Below are positions 9,077 through 18,481 of a stretch of DNA of 64,000 nt, one piece after another (position 1 is the stretch's first letter; every line of letters begins with the position of its first letter). Origin of the DNA: Candidatus Hermodarchaeota archaeon. GTDB taxonomy: Archaea; Asgardarchaeota; Hermodarchaeia; Hermodarchaeales; Hermodarchaeaceae. The notes beneath the pieces were generated by a model. The model searched no databases. It was given only the letters and a program-made list of their open reading frames with translations, and had not been told where the DNA came from. The stretch is taken from the NCBI GenBank assembly GCA_016839805.1, contig JAEOTO010000022.1:38881-102880 (forward strand), given 5' to 3'. The position numbers and the translations under genes were made by a program.

Positions 9077-10699
9077 ATGGAAAAGACTGCGTCTGAAGTT
9101 CTGGTTGATCAGCTAGCTAAGGCAGGTGTGAAATACATCTTTGGGATTCCAGGTCACAGCATCTTAGGTGTTGTTGAGGCGCTTCGAACTAATGATGATG
9201 TTACGTTTGTCACAGTTCGGCATGAGGAAACCGCCTCTCTGATGGCATCAGCTTATGCAAAGCTTACTGATGAATTGTGCGGCTGTCTTTCCATCGCTGG
9301 TCCCGGTGCAACTAATCTCATGACGGGGCTGTATGATGCGAAAATGGATCGGGCGCCTGTTCTAGCCATCACTGGTCAGGTGGCGTTACAATTTCTCCGG
9401 CGAGATGTACTACAGGAAATTGATCAGCATGACCTATTCGAATCGGTTTCGCTCTTCAACAAGGTCATTACGACTGCCAAAGAAACTTCTGAAATCACGC
9501 TCCTCGCAGTGAAGAATGCTGTTGTTCACCATGGTGTATCGCACCTGGGTGTCCCAATGGACATTCAAAATGCAAAAACCAAAGTTATGGCTAAGCCAGT
9601 TGAAGGTCGCTGGCCTGTTCACCGTTCACGACCTCCAAAAGATCTAATTGAGAAAGCTACAGATCTCGTCAATGCCGCTGATTCCCCCATGATCATTACT
9701 GGATGGGGCGCACATTATGCTCCCGAAACTGTGTTACAATTAGCTGAGAAAATCGACGCACCAATTGCCACCACCTTCAAGGCGAAAGGTTTGATTTCAG
9801 AGTTCCATCCCCAATCGGTCGGTGTGCATGGCTCCGTGGGATGGAGTTCGGCTCGTAAAGCTGCTCAACGGGCAGATCTATTAATAGTGTTGGGCAGTTC
9901 CTTTTCGCAACAAACAGCACTTCCTCCTTCCAAACCGATACTCCAAGTTGATTACGATCCTTTAGTGATCGGAAAACGCTTTCCAGTCAAACTAGGACTT
10001 TGGGCGAGTGTGGAAGACACCCTTCCCGAGCTCATATCTAAAGTTAATGAAAAAAATAACGAAGAGACACTCCGCTTCATCAAAGATGCTAAAGATGAAT
10101 GGATGCAAAAAATCGAGCAGATGACATCATCTGATCAAGTTCCAATTCATCCCGCTCGGATTCTTAAGGCCCTTCAATCGACCATACCCGATGATGCCAT
10201 CGTCTCAATTGATGTTGGTGATAATTCATACTGGTTCGGAAAATACTTCCAAATGAAGAGTACCCAAAACCTCCTTATTTCAGGTTATCTGGCCACTATG
10301 GGATTTGGGTTCGCTGGTGCCATTGGTACAGCTTTTGCCCATCCTCAGCGAAAATCCATCAGTTTAACAGGTGATGGTGCTTTCGCCATGCTCATGGCTG
10401 ACTTTACCACAGCTGTAAAACATAACTTACCCGTAATCGTGGTTGTATACAATAATAGTGAACTCTCGATGATCACTCATGAACAAGCTCTCGAAAAGTT
10501 CCCCAAATATGCAACAGAGTTCATCAACCCGGATTTCGCCAAATTCGCTGAAAACAGTGGAGGAATCGGTTATCGGGTCACCGATCCAACTGAATTGGCT
10601 CCCGCATTCGCAGGTGCATTCAAAGCCAAAAAACCTGTGATTATTGACGTTGTTACGGATCCCACGCAGTTCTGGATGGAACGCGGTCAGAAGCTCTAA
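9077..10699 (+). CDS. Thiamine-diphosphate-dependent enzyme (pyruvate oxidase/acetolactate synthase family)
   Basis: A 540-residue ThDP enzyme with the three-domain order of the POX/AHAS family: Pyr domain (catalytic Glu in RHEETAS, about residue 50), central domain, and PP domain with GDG (432-434) followed by VVYNN, the ThDP/Mg motif. QEIDQHDLF at about 120 resembles pyruvate-oxidase-like members rather than acetolactate synthases. The substrate cannot be fixed from sequence. The frame is open to 9059, but GAGGG upstream of ATG 9077 supports the shorter start. Confidence 0.82.
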   Translation: MEKTASEVLVDQLAKAGVKYIFGIPGHSILGVVEALRTNDDVTFVTVRHEETASLMASAYAKLTDELCGCLSIAGPGATNLMTGLYDAKMDRAPVLAITGQVALQFLRRDVLQEIDQHDLFESVSLFNKVITTAKETSEITLLAVKNAVVHHGVSHLGVPMDIQNAKTKVMAKPVEGRWPVHRSRPPKDLIEKATDLVNAADSPMIITGWGAHYAPETVLQLAEKIDAPIATTFKAKGLISEFHPQSVGVHGSVGWSSARKAAQRADLLIVLGSSFSQQTALPPSKPILQVDYDPLVIGKRFPVKLGLWASVEDTLPELISKVNEKNNEETLRFIKDAKDEWMQKIEQMTSSDQVPIHPARILKALQSTIPDDAIVSIDVGDNSYWFGKYFQMKSTQNLLISGYLATMGFGFAGAIGTAFAHPQRKSISLTGDGAFAMLMADFTTAVKHNLPVIVVVYNNSELSMITHEQALEKFPKYATEFINPDFAKFAENSGGIGYRVTDPTELAPAFAGAFKAKKPVIIDVVTDPTQFWMERGQKL

Positions 10700-10715
10700 T
10701 TCCAATTGGATTTAA

Positions 10716-11498
10716 TCATTGAAATGTGAATGATGTTCCTGATCCATTCTCCCGGTACGCTTCTTCCCCTACAACACTACGTATTCCTGCTTTCGCTTCC
10801 TTGCTTGTACAATGGCAAGGGGAAACTAACCTAAGCTCCTCTTTCACGAAAAGCTCTCCCACCTTTATTCCCTCCTCTTCGGTTTTCAGATGGAAGCCAC
10901 CAATCATTGCTTGCAGGGGACGACCTGGAAATACCTTCTTCGATGATTTAATCATTGGTCCCACTTTGGGATGTGCACACCCTGTCAAAAGCACGAGTCC
11001 ATATGATTCCACGTTAATGACAAGTCCCTGTTCTTTGAGCCTGGCTGATCCTAAGGAACCAGTCGTGGCTACCCCCGACCGAATCATTTTACTTTCCTCT
11101 GCAACCTGACTTCGCACATGCAATTCACTAAGTGTGTGTTCAATCGTATCATGATGGGCTGGTAGATACACCACAAGGTCCCTATGTCCGATAAGTTCCA
11201 AAGCAGGTTCAAGAGCACCAAAATGATCATGATGAAAATGGCTGATAACCACTGCCCGAAGATTTGCAAAGTCCATATTCAAAGCTTGAGTATTATGGCG
11301 AAAAACTTGAGCACTGCCACTAGTGTCCATGAGGATCGCTTCACTCCGGCCCGGAAATTGTACTTCAATGTGCAGGGAAAGCCCGTGAACGCTACTGAAG
11401 CTAGATTGGGCAGATTGGTTATCCACCAATGTAGTTACAATGACGCCCAGTACCTCTTCACTGATTGTTTCAGTTGCCATTGCTGTTTCTAAAGCCAT
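10716..11498 (-). CDS. Metallo-beta-lactamase-fold hydrolase, dihydropterin-aminobenzene-phosphate synthase-like
   Basis: A 260-residue metallo-beta-lactamase-fold protein. The metal motif HFHHDH (H87, H89, D91, H92) is intact, followed by TGCAHP near residue 172 and GGFHL near 200. That combination marks the subfamily annotated as 7,8-dihydropterin-6-yl-methyl-4-(beta-D-ribofuranosyl)aminobenzene-5'-phosphate synthase, proposed for methanopterin biosynthesis. Many members are only MBL-fold hydrolases, so the specific reaction is tentative. It converges with the ThDP gene. Confidence 0.78.
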   Translation of the reverse strand: MALETAMATETISEEVLGVIVTTLVDNQSAQSSFSSVHGLSLHIEVQFPGRSEAILMDTSGSAQVFRHNTQALNMDFANLRAVVISHFHHDHFGALEPALELIGHRDLVVYLPAHHDTIEHTLSELHVRSQVAEESKMIRSGVATTGSLGSARLKEQGLVINVESYGLVLLTGCAHPKVGPMIKSSKKVFPGRPLQAMIGGFHLKTEEEGIKVGELFVKEELRLVSPCHCTSKEAKAGIRSVVGEEAYRENGSGTSFTFQ

Positions 11499-11597
11499 CT
11501 ACATCTACCCCAGCACTTTTTCGTCCTAGCCTTCTTAATCCTTCTGTTCCCCCTCTAAACAGAATCGAAGGTAACCATCTATTATTTCCATCATTGG

Positions 11598-11990
11598 TTA
11601 TCGTTTTTTCTTCTCAATATGATGGTAAATCTTGTTGACAATCTTCCAGCCATCATCAGTTTTGAGCATATGATACAAATCAATATAATCAACGGGATCA
11701 CTGGAAAAACTCAACTCTATCACCACTGATGCAGCATTTCCAAATCGCTCAAAGGCTTTAATCTCGAACCAAGCTACATTATCGGTATTGTCAATCCCCT
11801 CTGCAAATTCTAGGTCTCGCATTTCCTTCCAATGATCCCGGCGTGCATAGGAGATTTGACCATCCTGTACTCCTATAGATAATCCATCCTCATAGAAAAT
11901 CTGGGAAATCGTCGCATAGTCTAGTGTCCGAAGTCCTTCCACAAAGGTAGCTATGCTCTTGTGAATATTCGCATACTCAGGATCTGACAT
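11598..11990 (-). CDS. NTF2-like (SnoaL/lumazine-binding-like) protein
   Basis: A 130-residue protein with the cone-shaped NTF2-like fold pattern: two N-terminal helices (IATFVEGLRTLDYATISQIF), then YARRDHWKEM and the C-terminal sheet ending DGWKIVNKIYHH. Family members include SnoaL-type isomerases and putative lumazine-binding proteins. No catalytic assignment is possible. It lies downstream of the nitronate monooxygenase gene, separated by a hairpin that looks like a terminator. Confidence 0.6.
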   Translation of the reverse strand: MSDPEYANIHKSIATFVEGLRTLDYATISQIFYEDGLSIGVQDGQISYARRDHWKEMRDLEFAEGIDNTDNVAWFEIKAFERFGNAASVVIELSFSSDPVDYIDLYHMLKTDDGWKIVNKIYHHIEKKKR

Positions 11991-12064
11991 AACTCCACCT
12001 CCTTGCCTGAGCTTTAAAAGACTAAATGATATGGCAACACCTCATCTCATACTACCAAATCTGG

Positions 12065-12104
12065 AAAAGAAAAACCAACAGGGGCCTGGAGATACGCCAG
12101 CCCC
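12065..12104 (-). terminator. Hairpin with T-rich tail after the nitronate monooxygenase gene
   Basis: On the minus strand GGGGCTGG pairs with CCAGGCCCC across a short loop (12081-12104), with one bulged base. The stem is followed by GTTGGTTTTTCTTTT. It lies about 30 bases after the stop of the gene ending at 12132, so it probably ends that transcript. Confidence 0.5.
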
Positions 12105-12131
12105 TTATTATCTTACTACGAAAGTATTGTA

Positions 12132-13190
12132 CTAATTTACTAGTTTGGTAACAGCCTTAAGCCGCATTTCAGCTTCTTTGACGATACTGTCCACAACCTC
12201 TTTCACAGTTGGGATATCACCGATACCACCAATGGTCTGCCCAACAAGGATTGGACCTTTCTGGACATTACCGCGGTAAACCATTTCATAACTTTCCATT
12301 TCATTTAGGAGGTCATCAGCGGTCATTGATGCTTCTTCAGCCATCCGGGCATCACGATCCGGAACTGCTACACCATGTTTCTTAGAATATTCATTCTTCA
12401 GTAGGCGAATCGGACCAAATGCACCGGTGGTCATAACCGTATCTTCGTCGGTTGCTGGGAGGATGAGGGCTTTGTAGTCGTCATGGAATTCGCATTCTTT
12501 GGTGGCGATGAAGCGTGTACCCATTTGAATCCCAACGGCTCCCATGGCAAGGGCGCCAGCAAGCCCTTTACCATCGTACCATCCACCACACGAAACAACA
12601 GGAACATCACCTGCGAATTCCACCATTTCCGCCGTAAGAACGGTGGTAGCGACTTTTTCATAGCTGTTGTGGCCACCTCCCTCATAGCCTGTAGCGACGA
12701 TGCCGTCAAGGATGCCTTTGGTTCCCGGGAATTTTTTCTGGAACCAAGCAGGGTTAAGGGCTTTTTCGGCAAGCCATTTAGCGGGAATCACGTGGAAGAC
12801 GAGGAGGTCAGGATCTACGTCTTTGAAGTGGTGGGCCCCAGGGCGTGGGTCACCTGCTGAGGTGATGACGAGTCGGAGTTGTTCGCCAACTTTTTTATTT
12901 TCTTTACGGACGCGGGGAATGAGCTTGATGAGGTCAGGGTAGTCAATTTGGAGTCGTGCGGTACGAATGTTAACTCCAAAGGGCTTATCAGTATTTTCAA
13001 CGACGTCGAGAATATTTTTTTCCATTTCTTTAATGGGATCAAGGTTACGTAGGTTGGTGTGAGAGACGATGCCAAAAGCACCGGCATCGCTAACAGCTGC
13101 GCAGAGTTTAGTTGTGTAAAAGGGCCCCATCGCGGCTTGGATGATGGGGTGTTTGCAGCCAAGCATTTCTGTGAGTTTTGTTTTAATCAT
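12132..13190 (-). CDS. Nitronate monooxygenase-like FMN enzyme
   Basis: A 352-residue TIM-barrel flavoprotein of the nitronate monooxygenase/2-nitropropane dioxygenase family. The start IIQAAMGPF, the phosphate-binding VSCGGW and the MGTRFIATKE segment near residue 225 are typical. The catalytic-region GYEGGGHNS matches the usual EAGGH motif. These enzymes oxidise alkyl nitronates; some homologues are enoyl-ACP reductases. GGTGAAC lies just before ATG 13190, which is preferred to the codon at 13199. Confidence 0.85.
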   Translation of the reverse strand: MIKTKLTEMLGCKHPIIQAAMGPFYTTKLCAAVSDAGAFGIVSHTNLRNLDPIKEMEKNILDVVENTDKPFGVNIRTARLQIDYPDLIKLIPRVRKENKKVGEQLRLVITSAGDPRPGAHHFKDVDPDLLVFHVIPAKWLAEKALNPAWFQKKFPGTKGILDGIVATGYEGGGHNSYEKVATTVLTAEMVEFAGDVPVVSCGGWYDGKGLAGALAMGAVGIQMGTRFIATKECEFHDDYKALILPATDEDTVMTTGAFGPIRLLKNEYSKKHGVAVPDRDARMAEEASMTADDLLNEMESYEMVYRGNVQKGPILVGQTIGGIGDIPTVKEVVDSIVKEAEMRLKAVTKLVN

Positions 13191-13411
13191 ACAGTTCACC
13201 TTGGAGGAAACAAATTCTTTGATTTAGAGAATTTGCCTCTCATTTAACTGGAAGATAATTTAAGTGTGCGCATTGTTACGATTTCCCCCAAAACGTCAAG
13301 CTTATAGTACCGTACACAATGATTACTTTGGGAACTTAGGCGTCATTGACGCCAAAGAATCGGCTACAGTATTCGAATAGTGTTTTGAAGCGTATTGAAG
13401 GTGGTCTAAGG

Positions 13412-13621
13412 ATGACAAACCTTGGAAAACTCGACATGGCTTGCATTGGATTGATGGTAATTGTGATTCTCACCGCATCAGGATACTGGGCAGTGTTTGC
13501 AGGTGTTGTATGGATTGGAGGCACCCTTGTCTGGATGGGATGGGTCTGGTGGGTTGTATTCGCTGTAATCCTTATCTCATTGATCTTAATGGCGGTGACC
13601 TCACGTCATCGAAGGCGATAA
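13412..13621 (+). CDS. Small two-helix membrane protein (69 aa)
   Basis: A 69-residue protein made almost entirely of two hydrophobic helices (about 8-30 and 36-60), with a basic tail SRHRRR. It has no recognised family; DUF or transporter accessory roles cannot be claimed. A GGTGGT stretch precedes the ATG at 13412, so the upstream extension to 13346 is unlikely. Confidence 0.5.
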   Translation: MTNLGKLDMACIGLMVIVILTASGYWAVFAGVVWIGGTLVWMGWVWWVVFAVILISLILMAVTSRHRRR

Positions 13622-13719
13622 AAATAGTCTTTTAAGAAATGCCTGTCTTGGGGTTAGAATGCATTTATAATGTAAAGTAGAAAAACTCCTGTGAGTTAAA
13701 ATAAGTAGATGTGATTCGA

Positions 13720-14829
13720 ATGGTAGATTTTGGGCAACAACTCTTTTTCTCTCGTTCCTGGGATTTGGTGAAAAAGAAAGTCGCGATGATGGTTGAGCAA
13801 AAAAACTGGAGATCGTGTTGGGTTCCGGATCACTTACGGGGTTTACCTCCCTTTGCCATCGATGATTTTCTATCACCCTGGACGATGCTCGGTGCTTTTG
13901 CCGAACTAGCACCCGATATGACTTTAGGAGTGGCTGTCACCGATAGTATTCGGCTTCATCCAGCTATTACTGCCCAAAATGCTGTTTCACTTGATCATCA
14001 GACGAATGGTAAATTCATCCTGGGTATTGGAGCAGGGGAAAAAATGAATCTTGCTGCTTACGGGTTTAGTACAAAACGGGCTGTAAGCCGGATGCGGGAG
14101 TGCATCGATGTGATGAAACTTTTATGGACGCAACAAGGACCAGTAGATTTCTCAGGTGATTTTTTCAATCTGCGACAAGCTGTGTTAGTTCCAAAACCTG
14201 TACAGCAGCCCTCAGTACCCGTTTGGGTAGCTGGGAATGGTACCGTCACACGGCGCATAACCGGTGAAGTCGGTGATGGCTGGTTTCCCTTCCCTGGATT
14301 ACCTCGTGTTTACAGAGAAGGTTTAGAAGATATTCATCAACACATGAAACGGGTTGGTCGTGATCCCAAAGAATTAGCTTGTGGGTTCTGGGGACGGGTA
14401 TATATGCACGACGATCAGGACAAAATTTCGCAATTTGTGAATCGGTTCCGTGGTGAACTTGCTTTGTATCCTTGGCTTATTCGGCTAATGGGATATTGGA
14501 AAGAGGAATTTGCTGATATTTACAAAGACTCGAATATCGATCCAAATCGATTAAGTCTACTAACCTTCGATGCAGATGATTTGGCGAAACTCAATATTGG
14601 GAAATTATTGCCGCTTGTTTCAGACATTCCTGAATCCGAACTTAAAACAGTCATGTTAGTAGGTTCACCTGAAGAGGTGACAAGGAAGATTCAAGCGTTT
14701 ATTGATGTTGGTGTTGAGCATTTTTGTTTTGAAATTATCAACGGAATGAGCAGACAAAATGCGCCGTTCACTTATTTCGATGTCTCCCGAATTCTTGCTG
14801 AAGACATCTACCCAAAATTAACGATTTAA
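13720..14829 (+). CDS. LLM-class F420/FMN-dependent oxidoreductase
   Basis: A 369-residue luciferase-like TIM-barrel oxidoreductase. WVPDHLRGLPP near residue 30, LGIGAGEKMN near 105 and VPVWVAGNG near 165 are typical of the bacterial-luciferase-like family that includes methylenetetrahydromethanopterin reductase (Mer) and F420-dependent dehydrogenases. In archaea the cofactor is usually F420. The substrate is not assignable. The frame opens at GTG 13711, but ATG 13720 is a better start. Confidence 0.82.
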   Translation: MVDFGQQLFFSRSWDLVKKKVAMMVEQKNWRSCWVPDHLRGLPPFAIDDFLSPWTMLGAFAELAPDMTLGVAVTDSIRLHPAITAQNAVSLDHQTNGKFILGIGAGEKMNLAAYGFSTKRAVSRMRECIDVMKLLWTQQGPVDFSGDFFNLRQAVLVPKPVQQPSVPVWVAGNGTVTRRITGEVGDGWFPFPGLPRVYREGLEDIHQHMKRVGRDPKELACGFWGRVYMHDDQDKISQFVNRFRGELALYPWLIRLMGYWKEEFADIYKDSNIDPNRLSLLTFDADDLAKLNIGKLLPLVSDIPESELKTVMLVGSPEEVTRKIQAFIDVGVEHFCFEIINGMSRQNAPFTYFDVSRILAEDIYPKLTI

Positions 14830-16061
14830 CGTTCTACTTTGCGACTGAGAATGAATACGAAGAGAGCAAGAAAGAACTTACCAACAAATGCAGTGACACT
14901 AGCAATCCAAAATTGTGGTATCGCATCAAATGGAATTGGCGGGGCTACTGCAAAAGATACTAAGGCGATAGCGAGATTGGAAATAAAGTTGATAATGGGA
15001 TTAGTCTGAATAAGACCTTGCGTCATATCAATCAGGAAAAGAGTTAGGGCTGTAAGAAATACAGTGAAAATAGTCCAGCCCATTAATTTCGATGGTTCCT
15101 CACCATACCCAAAGAATGTGTCCAGTAATTTACTCATACTTCCACGAATAGTCCATCGAAATCTTTCACCCCTCGTGAGAGGTTCAACATCTTTTTCTTG
15201 ATTCTGATTGAATGCACTGCTCCAATAGGATTGGCGCATTGATCGCATTTCATTGAGATAGTGTTTACTACTGAGGTCTAATCGCCCCTCCTGTTTGAAG
15301 TAAATTTTAAGGACTCGATGATCACGTGCGATATCACGAGCGTTACGCTTCTCCGTGTTGTAGTCTTCAATAGTGAAGGAACGGAGAAGATCACCAGTCC
15401 CAACCTCCGATTGCAGACCTTGCCGCTCTTGGTGCGCGACCAAGTTGTTTAATGATGCCGCGTTTTTTAAGGTGCAGAGCATCAATTGCGCTGATCCAAA
15501 CTTCCCGGAAAAATATACGTTCTCTACATTGGTGCTATCAAAGTGTGCTGATACAAGATTTGCTCCCCGCAAATCTGTGTATTCAAGTGTGGCACCATCA
15601 AGCATGGCACCCTGCAAATCCGCTCGGACCAGATCCGCAAATTGAAGTTGTGTGAGAATTAGCTGAGCACGTCGTAAATTCGCTCCCCATAGAATGGCAC
15701 CTTTCAGGTTTGCGCCCCAAAGGTCCGCTTCGAGAAGATTGGCTTGACTAAGATTGGCACCCTGTAGGTTGGCCTTTGTCAGAGATGCGCCATGCAGATT
15801 GGCATCATGGAAAAGGACTTCTAATAGTACGGCGTCATCAAGTCGTGCGTCGACCAGATACGCTTCACATAGGTGTTTCTGTTCGTCCTCACTTTGACTA
15901 AAGTCGATGTCGCGGAAATCTTTATCAGGTAAAACTTGGTGCCACCGACAGTAGGGGCTACCCGGGACGGTTGGGTGTGTACACCGTTCTCCGCGCTTGT
16001 GGCAGGGTCGTTCGTGACGATAGATGTATGTACAAACAGCGGGTGGCACCTGTCCAGACAC
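14826..16061 (-). CDS. Pentapeptide-repeat membrane protein with N-terminal Cys cluster
   Basis: A 411-residue protein with three parts. The N-terminus has C10, C20, C27, C38 and H41 (ending in CRWH), likely a zinc site. Residues about 70-205 hold pentapeptide repeats of the A(D/N)LxG type, giving a right-handed beta-helix. The C-terminal 100 residues contain two or three membrane segments. Pentapeptide domains fused to membrane pores occur in channel-like proteins, but the pore type here is not clear. It overlaps the LLM gene end by four bases (convergent). Confidence 0.75.
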   Translation of the reverse strand: MSGQVPPAVCTYIYRHERPCHKRGERCTHPTVPGSPYCRWHQVLPDKDFRDIDFSQSEDEQKHLCEAYLVDARLDDAVLLEVLFHDANLHGASLTKANLQGANLSQANLLEADLWGANLKGAILWGANLRRAQLILTQLQFADLVRADLQGAMLDGATLEYTDLRGANLVSAHFDSTNVENVYFSGKFGSAQLMLCTLKNAASLNNLVAHQERQGLQSEVGTGDLLRSFTIEDYNTEKRNARDIARDHRVLKIYFKQEGRLDLSSKHYLNEMRSMRQSYWSSAFNQNQEKDVEPLTRGERFRWTIRGSMSKLLDTFFGYGEEPSKLMGWTIFTVFLTALTLFLIDMTQGLIQTNPIINFISNLAIALVSFAVAPPIPFDAIPQFWIASVTAFVGKFFLALFVFILSRKVER

Positions 16062-16287
16062 TGACTGATTACCCCCTAAACACAGAATTTCTGAGTGTCT
16101 TTCTAATTTAGATGGGTCTCGCGTTACTACTGACTGTGCTTTTAAGTTGTTATTAGCCTTTGGGATACTGAGAAGGTCGTTCCGGAAAATCGCGGTTTTT
16201 TTTGAGATTGCATTAATCTATTTAACGGATTACCCTTTGTAGCATCCTTGAAATGATAGTTCACTAACAAGTTAAGGTTGAATTATT

Positions 16288-17433
16288 ATGACCATTGCTG
16301 AGGCTTTTGTTGAGCATAACGGGCGCATCCGTTCTGTTGATGTTCTTCGAGGTGTGGCACTGGTTTTTATGGTTATCAACCATTTTGGTCAAACCTTTGT
16401 GGGTGGCGGATATCATTCGCCGGTTGCTGCTGCGATTCTCTTCTTTGGAATCATTCCAGCTCCGCTCTTCTATATTGTGGCAGGAATTAGTGTAGTCTTA
16501 GTTAATAATCGCTTCAAACGAAAAGGAGCGACATCGGAAACAGTGTGGCAGTGGGTGCTTTCTCGGGGCCTTCTAATCATGGGTTTGGGCTATCTCTTCT
16601 CGGTTGTGCTGTTTGGCACCGTCTGGTGGCTAGACTGGAGCATTCTTCAGCTAATCGGGCTCTCCCTGATTGTTAGTCAATTGGTGTTATATATTCCTCG
16701 ACGTTACCGTATCTTGCTACCAATTATTTTCATCGTAGCTGCGCCTTTTCTTCGGATTTGGCTCAATTATGAAGGTATCGTCGGCACAGTTGGAAATCTT
16801 CATTATGCCCCTCCCTTGACACTGCTGGATCATCTTTCAGCCATTATTGCCACCGGAAAAGCTCCTATCTTTCCCTGGTTGGCTTGTCCAATTATTGGCA
16901 CGATAGTCGGTGAGGCCTTCGTCCATCCGACTCCAAATCCTCGTCAACTCGTCTATCAGACCCTGTCAGTTGGCAGTATAATGTGCATTTTGGTTCCACC
17001 TTTGATGTTCTTTATGAGTGATCCCGTTACACAGTATCCCCTAACCAATGGCTTCTTTCTCCTATCCACCGGAATGACCTTACTGGCTATTGCCAGTGTT
17101 GTGACCACCGTTGACGCATGGCACTGGTGGAACCCTTTAAGCCGATTCTTCGAAGTTAATGGACAAATTACTCTGATTTCTTATCTAGCCCACCATCTAT
17201 ACGGCATCGTCTTCTTCGGCGTTTTACTCGGTTTCTATCGTGCTATTGATGTGATAGGGTATATGGCAATTACGCTGAGCTATCTTATCCTCTCGCTAAT
17301 TTTTGCGTATTTCTGGCTACCCTTTCGAAATAAACGGTCCTCGTACTGGGATATCCTCGTTTCGTATCTCATCCTGATAATTGCTTTATACGGACGATGG
17401 ATTTTTGCCGTCTTAGGATTCTGGGTCTTTTAA
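16288..17433 (+). CDS. HGSNAT/DUF1624-like membrane acyltransferase
   Basis: A 381-residue polytopic membrane protein with about ten hydrophobic segments. The N-terminal RIRSVDVLRGVALVFMV and the following VINHFG are the hallmark of the heparan-alpha-glucosaminide N-acetyltransferase-like (DUF1624/DUF418-type) family, in which a conserved His near the first helix acts in transmembrane acetyl transfer. The acceptor is unknown; cell-surface glycan modification is plausible. Confidence 0.72.
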   Translation: MTIAEAFVEHNGRIRSVDVLRGVALVFMVINHFGQTFVGGGYHSPVAAAILFFGIIPAPLFYIVAGISVVLVNNRFKRKGATSETVWQWVLSRGLLIMGLGYLFSVVLFGTVWWLDWSILQLIGLSLIVSQLVLYIPRRYRILLPIIFIVAAPFLRIWLNYEGIVGTVGNLHYAPPLTLLDHLSAIIATGKAPIFPWLACPIIGTIVGEAFVHPTPNPRQLVYQTLSVGSIMCILVPPLMFFMSDPVTQYPLTNGFFLLSTGMTLLAIASVVTTVDAWHWWNPLSRFFEVNGQITLISYLAHHLYGIVFFGVLLGFYRAIDVIGYMAITLSYLILSLIFAYFWLPFRNKRSSYWDILVSYLILIIALYGRWIFAVLGFWVF

Positions 17434-17536
17434 GAATTCGAACAAGAGAATTGTATCAAAACCAACATCGTGAAAATTCGTGTAAAGTTTACCTGGGAAT
17501 AAAACATAAGTGGTATCAAAGGAGAAGAAATGCAAC

Positions 17537-18481
17537 ATGAACGAGCTACGAATTGGACACCTCTCCACTGCTTATCACACAGCGTTTATTTTAATGGGCG
17601 GTCGGTGGGTGGAGGAGAAAATGCAGGTTAAAGCTGCTTGGAACCTATTTCCGACGGGACCTGCCATGATACAGGCTTTCAAAAAAGGTGAACTGGATAT
17701 CGGGTATATTGGACTTCCCCCAGCAATGATTGGGATGGAACAAGGATTGAATATCAAATGTGTTGGCGGTGGACACGTAGAGGGCACTGTGGTTACTGCG
17801 CTAGCTGGATTCCAAACCATTGATGAACTCGGCTCAGTGGAAGCGACATTAGCACAATTTGAAGGCAAGAAGATTGGCACCCCTTCTCAGGGATCGATTC
17901 ATGATGTCATTATCCGAAAACTCGTTACGGATGCCCAGCTAACTGATTCTGTGATAATCGAAAACTTTGAGTGGGCTGATTTTATCCTCGAAGCTATGGA
18001 AGACGAAGAGGTCGCCGGTGGTTGTGGGACTCCACCCCTCGCGGTATTAGCAAACCGGTATCTCAAAGCTCCCCTGGTTCTTCCTCCTAGCTCGATATGG
18101 CCATACAACCCAAGTTATGGGATAGTTGCGACTCACACAATGATCGAAGAAAATCCCCCCCTCGTCGAAGGTTTCCTTCAGATTCATGAAGATGCCTGTA
18201 ACCTTATGCGCCTCAAACCCAACGAAGCTTCTAAGCTAGCTGTAAAAGAAATTGCCATTATTGGAGAAGATTTCTTACAACAAGTCTTCCGTGTTTCTCC
18301 CAAATATTGTGCTAGTCTTCCCTCCGAATACATCGAATCAACACTTGCTTTTATACCGGTTCTCAAGAAGATGGGTTATATCAAACGAACCTTAACAGAA
18401 CGGGACGTCTTCGAAAAAAGTCTCATCGAAAAGGTTCATCCCGAAGCACCTCATTATAATGATCCAGGAAATCTCGCTTAA
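17537..18481 (+). CDS. NMT1/SsuA-type substrate-binding protein without signal peptide
   Basis: A 314-residue protein of the NMT1/SsuA (SBP-9-like) binding fold: LRIGHLSTAYH at the start, GELDIGYIGLPPAM at about 55 and KKIGTPSQGSIHDVI at about 113. Such proteins bind nitrate, sulfonates, pyrimidine precursors or other small molecules for ABC import. No signal peptide or lipobox is present and no permease or ATPase gene adjoins. The ORF is open to 17510; ATG 17537 fits the domain start. It converges with the MoaD-like gene, overlapping by four bases. Confidence 0.7.
   Translation: MNELRIGHLSTAYHTAFILMGGRWVEEKMQVKAAWNLFPTGPAMIQAFKKGELDIGYIGLPPAMIGMEQGLNIKCVGGGHVEGTVVTALAGFQTIDELGSVEATLAQFEGKKIGTPSQGSIHDVIIRKLVTDAQLTDSVIIENFEWADFILEAMEDEEVAGGCGTPPLAVLANRYLKAPLVLPPSSIWPYNPSYGIVATHTMIEENPPLVEGFLQIHEDACNLMRLKPNEASKLAVKEIAIIGEDFLQQVFRVSPKYCASLPSEYIESTLAFIPVLKKMGYIKRTLTERDVFEKSLIEKVHPEAPHYNDPGNLA

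Noticed and set aside
12483..12860. 125-residue plus-strand ORF inside the nitronate monooxygenase gene
   Set aside because: Antisense to a clear enzyme gene; no recognisable fold.
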